A model generated the notes under the pieces. That model was not told the origin of the DNA. It saw only the letters and a program-made list of their open reading frames with translations, and searched no databases. From MFD00082-c5 sp963697995 (GTDB taxonomy: Bacteria; Chlamydiota; Chlamydiia; Chlamydiales; JAJFMB01), in NCBI GenBank assembly GCA_963697995.1, contig OY969110.1, forward strand, positions 806,001 to 870,000: DNA of 64,000 bases. The letters are read 5' to 3'. Positions 34,096 through 42,502 of the stretch are shown here, piece by piece. Every line of letters begins with the position of its first letter. The stretch's first letter is position 1. The position numbers and the translations under genes are program-made.

Positions 34096-36741
34096 TTAAG
34101 CTGAATTAAAGACCTTGAGGAAAAGGTTTTCTTTTAATTCGTTTTTAAACTGTTCCTCGTTCATGTCCTCTGGTAGATCTATGGTCGAATAACAAGTGTG
34201 GATGTTTGTCGAAAATGTTAAAAACTTTCCCCCTGGAACGATGTTAAGCGTAATAGGCCCCTCAATGCTGTAAGAGCCCGTTAAAAGGATGGCAAGATGT
34301 TTTAGCTCAAAAGTGTGCATTTTATTATTTTTTTCAACCCTTAATGGAAACTGTTCAATAAATTCATCAAACCATTTCTTATACTTCTCATTATCGCAAA
34401 CGACACTCCCTTTAAAGTCCTCTTGAGTCACAGGTTTTCCCTGTACTTGCTCAATAAATTCGGCAACTTTTTGGCCACACACTTCAAATCTTTCCCTAAG
34501 AACACCTCGCAGCTCTTTAGCACAGATGAAAGTGGCTTGTAAAACACCCTCTTCCTCTTTTATTCCCTCTAAATCGCTCCTATCAACCACTTCTGGGATG
34601 GGTAAACCTTGACGTGCAAAATAGATTTTTTTCTTGATGATTTCATCGAGCTCCTTCTGTAAATCATTAGCGTTCAGACAAAAAATTCCTCGAAAGAAAT
34701 TAGGATCGATCTTTGTTCCTAACCGAAGGTTTGACAAATAGGAGATAGCCATGAGGTGCCCAAATGCTTTTAGTGGTTGAGCATCTTCAGAAAAAAGGGG
34801 CGTCACTGTCTTTTGAAAGGGTTCTTGCCTAAAGGGGAATCTTGACCCTTCCCTAAAAAGGTTTTCTGAAAGAGTCGCCACAAGCTGTTTTCTCAAGCCC
34901 CCACAATCAATCCCTATATCGGGTTTTTTTGTTTTAGGGTCGAGGTAGACAATATTCGGAAAAACCTTATTAGTCCTTAACATCTTCTCGAGACGGCCAA
35001 GAACGGCAAGAGGATTTTCTTCAAGTTCTACGGGGTTAACTTGAAATGAATAAAACTCCCCCAGTCCACTTGCAAAAGAATCGATCGTCATTCCTTCTGG
35101 ACACTGAGGTATAGTCGTTAAAAGAAAACAGGATTGACACTCTAAATGTCTCATTGAATTCGGAAGAGCCTCACCTAAACTCCTTAATTTTTGACACTCG
35201 TTGCAGATCAATTTCTCTAATTCTGTACAACGCGATACATCGATTCTCTCGATTGGCGTAAATGAAAATTCAAGTGTTTCTAATTGAATATTGTTTGAAA
35301 CGTCAATCGATTTTATGTAGGTTTTACTAAAATCAAGTGATTCCAATTCGGTGTTCTTCGTTAGATCTATCTTCGAAATAAGTGTAGTATTCAAGCAAAG
35401 TGATTTCAAATGAGTATTTTTCAAAAGGTCGACTGTTAATATTTGGGTATTGCTAAAATCAAGCGATTCCAACTTTGTATTTTTTGAGGTATCCACGGCA
35501 TTCTGCATTGAGGTACATTTTTTGTAACTCAGGTGTTTCAAATTCGTGTTTTTTGAAATATCAAGAGTCGTTATTGGGCACCCGTTACAAGTGACTGTCT
35601 CTAACTGGCAGTTGTTGGACAGATCAAGAACCTGTATTGAATCTTGGCAATAAAGCTCTTTCAGTTTTGTATTTTTTAATAAATCAATCCTACTTATTCC
35701 TACGGGGCGCGAGCCAATCTTAAGCACTTCCAATTCCGTATGATTTGTGAGATCAAGAGATCTTAGTGCACATGAAACGACATCGATGTGTTTTAAATTT
35801 GGATTCTTTGAAATATCTAGGTTTCTTATGCCAGAACGATGACATCTTAAGACCTCTAGCTTGGTATTCTTTGACAGATCGACCTCTTCTACAACGGAAT
35901 TGCTGAAATCAAGAACTCGTAACAGGGGAGGTAAATTCTTCAAAGTTTTTATGGGGTGTGACTTATCGCTCGTCGAGTTTAGGTTAATCACTACCTGATA
36001 AGCGTTAGAACAGGAGGAGATAAATTTTTCAAGCTCATTGCCACGACATGTACCCTGTCTAACCGGCACGTTGATCAAATCACTTAGGTCGACGTATTGC
36101 AAATGGGGAGCAATCAGTCTCAACTCATCAGGTAGAACTAAACCCGCAGTAGATAAGGCAAAATGCTTGACATTGATCCAGTGAGCAAGAACCTCAACTG
36201 CTTTATTTTGGTTGTTGTCGAAAAGCCTCATAGCAGCAGCTCTTACATCCGATCCCTTGCTTTCGCTTTGTAAGCCCAAACCTGAAATCATCAAATGAGA
36301 AAGAGTCGTATCAATCTCCTCAGTCATCAAATGGGCAGCAATAAGTTTTTTCCTAATCTCCCCCATCTCATTAAAAAAAGCTGCAGGAGCCATCTCTTCT
36401 GGACGGGAAAACCCCTTTTTATTTTTTATCACCCAATCGGCCAAATCGGAAGGACTACCTTTTTTTAATAGAGCCTCTCCCTCTAAAGAGGAGCAGGTCT
36501 TTTGAATCTTGTTGAGTTGAGTGGCGATGGAGGGAATTTTGGCGTCCTTGAGATGGGTGATTCTTAGAAAGAGGCTTAAATGCCCTTTTCTTTGGATCAC
36601 CTCCTTAATCTCTTCCCCATGCTCCTTGATAAAATTTGAGAGCTCCTCAATTTGCCCTTCCAGGTCTTTATTAATGTCGCCAGGCGGAGAAAGTAGCATT
36701 GTCTGTTCAATTTTATCTAAAATACTATTAAGCGAATTCAT
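34096..36741 (-). CDS. LRR-HECT protein: putative secreted E3 ubiquitin ligase
   Basis: 881 residues. Part 1 (1-250) is helical with no known domain. Part 2 (about 270-545) has about a dozen leucine-rich repeats of 21-23 residues with the pattern (I)xxLDLSKNTxLExLxC. Part 3 (about 600-881) matches HECT: the N-lobe opens IGIDCGGLRKQL, then LKAFGHLMAISYLSNLRLGTKIDPNFF, and the C-lobe has LAILLTGSYSIEGPITLNIV, then THIHTC-type STNIHTC, YSTIDLP and ELKENLF. In eukaryotic HECT ligases the cysteine of TCxNxLDLP forms the thioester with ubiquitin; here it is Cys850 (codon at 34192-34194). No signal peptide is visible; export would need type III secretion. Family match is by motif, not by search. Confidence 0.8.
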   Translation of the reverse strand: MNSLNSILDKIEQTMLLSPPGDINKDLEGQIEELSNFIKEHGEEIKEVIQRKGHLSLFLRITHLKDAKIPSIATQLNKIQKTCSSLEGEALLKKGSPSDLADWVIKNKKGFSRPEEMAPAAFFNEMGEIRKKLIAAHLMTEEIDTTLSHLMISGLGLQSESKGSDVRAAAMRLFDNNQNKAVEVLAHWINVKHFALSTAGLVLPDELRLIAPHLQYVDLSDLINVPVRQGTCRGNELEKFISSCSNAYQVVINLNSTSDKSHPIKTLKNLPPLLRVLDFSNSVVEEVDLSKNTKLEVLRCHRSGIRNLDISKNPNLKHIDVVSCALRSLDLTNHTELEVLKIGSRPVGISRIDLLKNTKLKELYCQDSIQVLDLSNNCQLETVTCNGCPITTLDISKNTNLKHLSYKKCTSMQNAVDTSKNTKLESLDFSNTQILTVDLLKNTHLKSLCLNTTLISKIDLTKNTELESLDFSKTYIKSIDVSNNIQLETLEFSFTPIERIDVSRCTELEKLICNECQKLRSLGEALPNSMRHLECQSCFLLTTIPQCPEGMTIDSFASGLGEFYSFQVNPVELEENPLAVLGRLEKMLRTNKVFPNIVYLDPKTKKPDIGIDCGGLRKQLVATLSENLFREGSRFPFRQEPFQKTVTPLFSEDAQPLKAFGHLMAISYLSNLRLGTKIDPNFFRGIFCLNANDLQKELDEIIKKKIYFARQGLPIPEVVDRSDLEGIKEEEGVLQATFICAKELRGVLRERFEVCGQKVAEFIEQVQGKPVTQEDFKGSVVCDNEKYKKWFDEFIEQFPLRVEKNNKMHTFELKHLAILLTGSYSIEGPITLNIVPGGKFLTFSTNIHTCYSTIDLPEDMNEEQFKNELKENLFLKVFNSA

Positions 36742-36807
36742 AAAACACCTATAAGGATAATATATATTATATATAAATATTTATATAATAAAAATTATAT
36801 AAATATT

Positions 36808-37290
36808 TGACCTTTTTGCATAACCCCTATTAGGGTAGCTCTTACGGTCTTCTAACGCAACGTAATCAAGAGAATTATTAGCCGACACGCAGCAAAGAAA
36901 AATGGAGCCACAGCTATTATAACACCGTCACGAGATGCTGTTATCCAGAAAACAAGTGACCCGGGTACTGCCGAACGAAATGATTTCGTCTTAGAAATCG
37001 CTGGCCTAAGGAGATGATGATGGACGTAAATTGTGGGAAAAGCTAAGAGGCTATCATCGAAGATCAATCGGAGAAACAGCAATGTTTAGGTTTAAACGAT
37101 TTTTTGGCGGATCATTACAATCTCCCAATATGGAGTCAGCGTTCTGAGATAAATGTTAACTCATTGATAATGAATAGATTAACTCAAGTTGGTATGCCAA
37201 AAGGAAAATGGAATCCACATAAAATTAGAGAGGAAAATAATTCTTGAAGGTTAGGTCTGTCTTGATAAAGGGGTTATGCAACAAGGTCAA
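36808..37290 (-). mobile_element. Decayed IS5-type insertion sequence
   Basis: Inverted ends read TTGACCTTTTTGCATAACCCC on one side and, on the opposite strand, TTGACCTTGTTGCATAACC on the other (outer bases could be part of the target or the element). The minimum element with TTGCATAACCCCT ends is 36816-37281. At under 500 bases it is about half the usual length, having lost the 5' part of the transposase. It separates the LRR-HECT gene from the remnant of a second copy. Confidence 0.75.
36850..37247 (+). pseudogene. C-terminal fragment of an IS5-family transposase
   Basis: Three frames give a continuous IS5-like C-terminus: KKNGATAIITPSRDAVIQK, TSDPGTAERNDFVLEIAGL; then, after a shift, GRKLWEKLRGYHRRSIGET and AMFRFKRFFGGSLQSP; then, after another, RSEINVNSLIMNRLTQVGMP. 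The DDE glutamate region is the YHRRSIGET block. At least two frameshifts and the missing N-terminal half show it is inactive. Confidence 0.8.
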
Positions 37291-37357
37291 CCTCTTCTGA
37301 CTTAGAGAGAAGCAATGTCCTTTCAATTTGATCTAATCGAGTATTTAATTCATTCAT
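37274..37357 (-). pseudogene. N-terminal remnant of a second LRR-HECT gene
   Basis: From the ATG at 37357 the frame reads MNELNTRLDQIERTLLLS before it runs into the IS end. The intact LRR-HECT protein begins MNSLNSILDKIEQTMLLS, so 11 of 18 positions are identical. The bases upstream of both start codons (attcat..cacctta.gg..atatat) are also alike. Only about 23 codons survive; the rest was lost when, or after, the insertion sequence arrived. Confidence 0.75.
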
Positions 37358-37467
37358 GAATCACCTTATGGGTGATTATATATTTTTTATTAAATTCGTG
37401 AAAAGTTTAGCTTGTCAAATTTAAATTATATAAAAAATTTTCGACAGAGGCTTAAATTTCATTTAGC

Positions 37468-37497
37468 TTGACTAAAAGGAAAGCGAATTGCTAGAAT
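37468..37497 (+). promoter_or_regulatory. Promoter of the small ribosomal-like gene and mnmG
   Basis: TTGACT (37468-37473), an 18-base spacer and TAGAAT (37492-37497), 38 bases before the start at 37535. Confidence 0.65.
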
Positions 37498-37534
37498 GTG
37501 TGTTCATCTTTTAGTTTAAATTGGAGAGCCATTT

Positions 37535-37621
37535 ATGTCTTCTGTCAAGAAGAAACGCAGAAAGAAAATTGCACTGCACAAAAGAAAAAAAAGAAGCAGA
37601 CGCGATAGGCATAAAGGCTAA
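37535..37621 (+). CDS. AURKAIP1/COX24-domain (mS38-like) small basic protein
   Basis: 28 residues, MSSVKKKRRKKIALHKRKK followed by RSRRDRHKG, with GGAGAG nine bases before the ATG. Nearly every second residue is Lys or Arg. The pattern KKRRKK(I/M)xxHKRKKRxRRxRHK is that of the short bacterial AURKAIP1/COX24-domain proteins, related to mitochondrial ribosomal protein mS38, so a place in the small ribosomal subunit is likely. It lies 17 bases before mnmG and probably shares its transcript. Confidence 0.75.
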   Translation: MSSVKKKRRKKIALHKRKKRSRRDRHKG

Positions 37622-37638
37622 AACCTTTATTTTAGCTT

Positions 37639-39471
37639 ATGTGGAATTATCCTGAACGCTACGATGTCATTGTCATTGGAGGAGGTCACGCCGGTTGCGA
37701 AGCCGCTTTGGCCTCCGCTAGAATGGGTGTCAAAACCCTTCTAGTCACTATGAATCTCGATACGATTGCCAAAATGAGCTGTAATCCCGCCGTCGGTGGG
37801 GTCGCTAAAGGGCACATGGTTCGAGAAATTGATGCCTTGGGTGGCGAAATGGGTAAAGTGATCGACAAAACCGGAATTCAGTTTCGGATGTTGAATGCCT
37901 CTAAAGGCCCTGCCGTCTTTGCACCAAGAGCACAGGCTGATAAGGTCGCTTATCAGTTTGAAATGCGCTCCCGTCTAGAAAAAACTCCAAATCTTTTTTT
38001 AAAGCAAGGCACTACTGAAGAGCTGATTGTTGAAGAGGGGAAAGTCGTCGGTGTGGCGACCAAAGAGGGGATCGTTTATTTTGGCCAAACAGTCATCATT
38101 TCCTCTGGAACCTTTATGAGGGGGTTACTCCATATCGGGGAGACTAACTATTCAGGGGGGCGTGCAGGGGATCCTCCTTCTGTTGGTCTTTCGGCAAGTC
38201 TTAAAAATTTGGGATTTGTAATTGGGAGGCAAAAAACGGGGACACCTGTTCGGATTCATAAACGCTCTATCGATTTTAGCTTAACGGAGGAGCAGCCGGG
38301 TGAAGAGGGGGTCTTTTTCTCCTACGACGGAGAAGAGAAGCCGGTTTTGCCTCAAGTCTCTTGCCATATCACCTACACAACTTTAGAAACTAAAGAGATT
38401 ATTAAAAACAACATTTCGAGATCCCCTCTTTACTCAGGTAAAATTGAGGGAATTGGTCCGAGATATTGCCCTTCAATCGAAGATAAAGTCATAAGATTTG
38501 CAGATAAAGAGAGGCACCAGATTTTCTTGGAGCCTGAAGGGGTCAATACTGAGGAAGTTTATGTCAACGGCATGTCTTCATCGCTTCCCTTTGACGTTCA
38601 GTATCAGTTTATCAGAAGTATTCCTTCATTAAGAAATGCCGAGATCACTCGTCCAGGTTATGCCATCGAATACGACTACGTGAAGACGGGACAAATTCAG
38701 TTGTCTTTAGAGTCGACAAAAGTTGAGGGGCTCTTTTTTGCAGGTCAGATTAATGGAACGTCAGGTTATGAGGAGGCTGCCGCTCAAGGGTTGATGGCCG
38801 GAATCAATGCTGCCCTTAAAGTTAAGGGAAGAGCGCCTCTTATTTTAAAGCGCTCTGAGGCCTATATAGGGGTCATGATCGACGATTTGGTCACGATTGG
38901 ATCAGATGAGCCTTACCGGATGTTTACAAGTCGCGCAGAGCACAGGCTTTTATTAAGACAAGACAATGCCGATCTTCGTTTAAGGCGTTATGGATACGAG
39001 GTGGGGCTTATTTCCCAAGAGAAATTTGATCGTCTTGAGAAAAAAGAGATGATTATCGAGCAAGAGATTGTTCGCTTAAAAACGGTTTTTAGAAATGTTG
39101 AAGGGAAGATGGTGAGTTTAGCTCAAGCGCTTTGTCGTCCAGAGTTTACTTACGAAAGGCTTCTTTTAGCTTTCCCACAAGATGTTGCCGATTTTGGTAA
39201 AGATACGAATGTCCAAATTGAGCTTAACTTAAAGTACGAGGGGTATATTGCTCGTCAAATGCAGGAAGTTGCAAAACTTTCTCACATTGAGTCGATTGTG
39301 ATCCCTAAAGATTTTGATTATTTAGCCTTTCGCGGCCTACGGAATGAAGCATTGGACAAATTGTTGAGGAAGCGTCCCGAGACGTTGGGGCAAGCCTCGC
39401 GCGTATCAGGAGTCTCTCCTGCAGACATTTCTGTCCTTTTGATTGCGATAAAATCGCAATCTCATAGATAA
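37639..39471 (+). CDS. mnmG: tRNA uridine-5-carboxymethylaminomethyl modification enzyme MnmG
   Basis: FAD-dependent enzyme that, with MnmE, modifies the wobble uridine of several tRNAs. The FAD loop is IVIGGGHAGCEAALASARMG; later motifs are NPAVGGVAKGHMVREIDALGG, KTGTPVRI, GQINGTSGYEEAAAQGLMAGINAA and TSRAEHRLLLRQDNADLRL. The C-terminal helical domain is complete (610 aa). Eight bases separate it from lplA. Confidence 0.97.
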   Translation: MWNYPERYDVIVIGGGHAGCEAALASARMGVKTLLVTMNLDTIAKMSCNPAVGGVAKGHMVREIDALGGEMGKVIDKTGIQFRMLNASKGPAVFAPRAQADKVAYQFEMRSRLEKTPNLFLKQGTTEELIVEEGKVVGVATKEGIVYFGQTVIISSGTFMRGLLHIGETNYSGGRAGDPPSVGLSASLKNLGFVIGRQKTGTPVRIHKRSIDFSLTEEQPGEEGVFFSYDGEEKPVLPQVSCHITYTTLETKEIIKNNISRSPLYSGKIEGIGPRYCPSIEDKVIRFADKERHQIFLEPEGVNTEEVYVNGMSSSLPFDVQYQFIRSIPSLRNAEITRPGYAIEYDYVKTGQIQLSLESTKVEGLFFAGQINGTSGYEEAAAQGLMAGINAALKVKGRAPLILKRSEAYIGVMIDDLVTIGSDEPYRMFTSRAEHRLLLRQDNADLRLRRYGYEVGLISQEKFDRLEKKEMIIEQEIVRLKTVFRNVEGKMVSLAQALCRPEFTYERLLLAFPQDVADFGKDTNVQIELNLKYEGYIARQMQEVAKLSHIESIVIPKDFDYLAFRGLRNEALDKLLRKRPETLGQASRVSGVSPADISVLLIAIKSQSHR

Positions 39472-39478
39472 AGAGTTT

Positions 39479-40189
39479 GTGGAAAATAAAAGCCTTATTC
39501 ATTTCATTAAATTGCCTCATGGCAATGTTTTAGATAACCTTCACTTGGAAGAGGCGCTTCTTCGTGCCGATGAACGGCAATTTTGCTTAGTAGCTCATGG
39601 TGTTCAACCCGCTATCGTTTTAGGGATTTCAGGTAAAGTAGAGGAGTGTGTCGATCGATTTAAGGCAAAAGATTTGGGATTGCCCCTAATTCGTCGCTTT
39701 TCTGGAGGGGGGACTGTTGTTGTCGATCAGGGAACGACTTTTTTCACACTGATTGGCTCAGGCATTCGTCTTCCAAGAGAGCTCATGGCTTTTACTGAAA
39801 ATCTTTTAAAGCCTCTTTTTCCCCCATTTTTTGCTCTCAAAGAGAATGATTATGTTTTTCACGATAAAAAGGTGGGGGGAAATGCTCAGTATCTTGGAAA
39901 AAATCGGTTTTTACACCATACAAGTTTTCTTTTTGATTACTCCAAAGAGAGAATGGCGTGCTTAAAACATCCCCCAAAAGAGCCCGATTACCGGCAAGGT
40001 CGAGAGCATGAAGAGTTTATTACAACACTTTTGCCTCATTTTCCTAAAAGAGAGATGTTCGATGAGAAATTGGAGGAAGCACTTAAGGTGTTTTTCGAAG
40101 TGAGACATCTTTCATATGAAGAGGTAAAAGATGTCGTCAAAAGACCTCACAGAAGGGGAACCCACGAACTTAAGGGAATTTTCTCATAA
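39479..40189 (+). CDS. lplA: Lipoate-protein ligase A family
   Basis: Attaches lipoate (probably scavenged from the host) to the E2 subunits of 2-oxo-acid dehydrogenases. The family core RRFSGGGTVVVDQGT binds the lipoyl-AMP, and the catalytic-type lysine lies in HDKKVGGNAQYL. The start is a GTG at 39479. At 236 aa it lacks the accessory C-terminal domain of E. coli LplA, as is common in Chlamydiota. Octanoyltransferase activity cannot be excluded. Confidence 0.87.
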   Translation: MENKSLIHFIKLPHGNVLDNLHLEEALLRADERQFCLVAHGVQPAIVLGISGKVEECVDRFKAKDLGLPLIRRFSGGGTVVVDQGTTFFTLIGSGIRLPRELMAFTENLLKPLFPPFFALKENDYVFHDKKVGGNAQYLGKNRFLHHTSFLFDYSKERMACLKHPPKEPDYRQGREHEEFITTLLPHFPKREMFDEKLEEALKVFFEVRHLSYEEVKDVVKRPHRRGTHELKGIFS

Positions 40190-40327
40190 AACATTTTTTG
40201 CCTTTTTGTTTAATTTATAAAAAAAATTTTAACAAAATTTGTTTGTAAAATAATTACAATTTGGTAGTATAGAAACTTCAAGAAATGTTTCTGCGGTCAA
40301 TTAAAAATTATTATAAGGAGGTTTTAG

Positions 40328-40765
40328 ATGTTAGATTTTGTGAATGGTTTAATGGATTTAAAGAATGCTTTTTTATCGAAAGAAGTTTATCGAGCACATC
40401 CTGAGAATTTAGATAAAAGGATTAGTCATCTTGCAACCACCGGTGTGCTCATTTGCGATGTAGTAGCTGTTGTACCCGCTGTTTTAGGCAATAATGATGT
40501 CTTTAAGCGGATAAGGGCTATCCAAATAGGTTTAACAATTATTGATTTGATTGGAAAAGTTAAAACAGACTCCAAATTTTACCCTAATCCATTAAAAAAA
40601 CTTGATAGTTTGATTTACTGCGTAGCTCTTCCTATAATGACCGCAATTTACTTTTCAAGCTCGATTTCAGAAAAAAATATTGATGCAACAATAGGCGCGA
40701 CGGTTAGTCGCATCGCTTTAGAAGTTTATTTGGTGAAATTAAGGTATCAAATGGAAAGATCTTAA
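40328..40765 (+). CDS. Small membrane protein of unknown function
   Basis: A 145-residue protein with AAGGAGG at ideal spacing and a possible promoter (TTGTAA at 40243, TAGTAT at 40265). Hydrophobic segments lie at about 37-57 (TGVLICDVVAVVPAVLG) and 95-120 (LIYCVALPIMTAIYFSS). No domain recognised. A hairpin terminator follows. It stands between lplA and the first of three mobile repeats. Confidence 0.6.
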   Translation: MLDFVNGLMDLKNAFLSKEVYRAHPENLDKRISHLATTGVLICDVVAVVPAVLGNNDVFKRIRAIQIGLTIIDLIGKVKTDSKFYPNPLKKLDSLIYCVALPIMTAIYFSSSISEKNIDATIGATVSRIALEVYLVKLRYQMERS

Positions 40766-40787
40766 GAAATTTATTTACTTTTTTTAG

Positions 40788-40815
40788 GGTCGACTTTTTT
40801 TTAAAAGAGTCGACC
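40788..40815 (+). terminator. Hairpin terminator
   Basis: GGTCGACT (40788-40795) pairs with AGTCGACC (40808-40815) around a T/A loop, following the membrane-protein gene by about 20 bases. Confidence 0.5.
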
Positions 40816-40825
40816 TCAATAAATG

Positions 40826-41104
40826 AGTCGGCCCTGAAAAAGTAAGGGTTCCTTGAGAAAAATTTGCAGTTAACGAGGAAGAGAGACATAGCCTATTTTG
40901 CAAGGTTTAATTATATGACAATGAGAAAAACTTAAAAATTTCGCGAATGGAACACGCACTCTCCAAAGAAAAAGTGTTTCTTTTGCAACAAAAAATGCGG
41001 TGAACGACGCTTCCCCCCCCCTTGCCAAGGTTTCGTGAGGAGTAAAACGCCTTTTTTGTCAAAAGGGGCACTTTTTATTGGAGAGGACTTTTTCAGGGCC
41101 GACT
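40826..41104 (+). repeat. Family A MITE, copy A3
   Basis: A 279-base element from AGTCGGCCCTGAAAAAGT to its inverse. The left 120 bases are AT-rich and simple; the right 160 bases form an imperfect hairpin (CTCTCCAAAGAAAAAGTG against CACTTTTTATTGGAGAG). A run of nine C residues lies at the hairpin tip. AAT stands on both sides, offset by one base at the left. Confidence 0.9.
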
Positions 41105-41118
41105 AAATTACCCTTTAA

Positions 41119-41451
41119 CTAATTTTTTTCGTTTAAAATAATTAAAGTAGTAATGTTAATCGAGAGTTGTGATAGTCTGGATTGACAAACAAAGATTTTT
41201 GAATCAAAAGCGTTTTTACAACTTTCTGTTTTAGATTTAAAGTCATTATTTAATTTTTCAATTTTATAGTTGATAATTTTTAGTTTTATCATTTCTGTTG
41301 GACAAACGGTCTCTTTTTGATATAAATGATTAATGGCATTTTCTATTCGTTGAAGAATGTTATGTGTTTTATCGATATATTCAGAGATCTCTTGGTTTTC
41401 TATAGGATAAAAGTGCACTGTTTCTAAATAGACACGATTTGTTGGATCCAT
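41119..41451 (-). CDS. Unknown protein between two MITE copies
   Basis: 110 residues from an ATG with GGAG eight bases upstream. Helical and charged, probably coiled coil (HNILQRIENAINHLYQKE, IKLKIINYKIEKLNNDFKSK), with three Cys. No family recognised. It is bracketed by two direct MITE copies only 14 bases past its stop and about 84 bases upstream of its start. Confidence 0.5.
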   Translation of the reverse strand: MDPTNRVYLETVHFYPIENQEISEYIDKTHNILQRIENAINHLYQKETVCPTEMIKLKIINYKIEKLNNDFKSKTESCKNAFDSKIFVCQSRLSQLSINITTLIILNEKN

Positions 41452-41534
41452 GTTTTTACTCCAAATTAAAAAAGTATTATAAATAATTAAATATAATAAG
41501 TCAATAATTAAAGCGGTTAATAGTTTTTTAAATT

Positions 41535-41813
41535 AGTCGGCCCTGAAAAAGTAAGGGTTCCTTGAGAAAAATTTGCAGTTAACGAGGAAGAGAGACATAG
41601 CCTATTTTGCAAGGTTTAATTAGATGACAATGAGAAAAACTTAAAAATTTCGCGAATGGAACACGCACTCTCCAAAGAAAAAGTGATCCTTTTGCAACAA
41701 AAAAAGCGGTGAACGACGCTTCCCCCCCCCCTAGTGGGGTTTGGTGAGGAGTAAAACGCCTTTTTTGTCAAAAGGGGCACTTTTTATTGGAGAGGACTTT
41801 TTCAGGGCCGACT
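41535..41813 (+). repeat. Family A MITE, copy A4
   Basis: Same structure and orientation as A3 with intact ends, flanked by AAATT on both sides. Confidence 0.9.
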
Positions 41814-42134
41814 AAATTAAAAAGAGCCGCCGTAAGGGGACTAAAAGATGCACCATCAACTTAAGTCCTCATAAAAGGTGGGTTCGTTTCCTGAATAAAT
41901 AGTTTATTCAGCGTCATGATCCCTTAAGCTATTGTTATCGTCGATAGGCTAAGCTTTAGCGATCCCAAACAGCAGCAAAAAATGTAAACATCAGATTATA
42001 CAATAGGAAGATAATTAAGTGCAAATTGGAAAAAAAGTGGTTTTCTAAAGATAAGTTCATGATTCATAAGTCCTTAAAAAGGTTGAGTCTATAAATAATT
42101 TGAGTTGCAATGTCTTTTAAGAACTCGTTAAATT
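41814..42134. other. Non-coding stretch between MITEs A4 and A5
   Basis: No gene could be supported here. A perfect hairpin CTGAATAAA-TAG-TTTATTCAG lies at 41891-41911, and several shorter inverted pairs follow. A structured RNA is possible but I cannot match it to a known class. Confidence 0.3.
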
Positions 42135-42411
42135 AGTCGGGCCTGAAAAATTAAGGGTTCCTTGAGAAAAATTTGCAGTTAACGAGGAAGAGAGACATAG
42201 TCTATTTTGCAAGGTTTAATTATATGGCAATGAGAAAAGCTTAAAAATTTCGCGAATGGAACACGCACTCTCCAAAGAAAAAGTGATCCTTTTGCAACAA
42301 AAAATGCGGTGAACGACGCTTCCCCCCCCTATTGGGGTTTGGTGAGGAGTAAAACGCATTTTTTGTCAAAAGGGACACTTTTTATTGGAGAGGACTTTTT
42401 CAGGGCCGACT
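42135..42411 (+). repeat. Family A MITE, copy A5
   Basis: Third direct copy in this cluster, one base altered in the left end (AGTCGGGCC). Flanked by AAATT on both sides like A4. It lies about 90 bases upstream of the sulfotransferase gene. Confidence 0.9.
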
Positions 42412-42502
42412 AAATTAATCTTAAATCCAATTCAGTTTGAAATGAGTTGCAAAACGGGTCGTGTATCTGGTATGAATAGAAGATTTGGAGGAATTTTCTA
42501 TC

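Noticed and set aside
36852..37082. Minus-strand 76-residue frame
   Set aside because: Lies opposite the transposase fragment and has no independent support.
36742..37534. Chromosome replication origin next to dnaB and mnmG
   Set aside because: AT-rich, but no cluster of TTATNCACA boxes; the sequence is explained by IS debris, the gene remnant and a promoter.
41814..42134. Structured RNA such as tmRNA in the gap between MITEs
   Set aside because: A hairpin is present, but I could not pair acceptor-like ends or find an Ala-rich tag frame.
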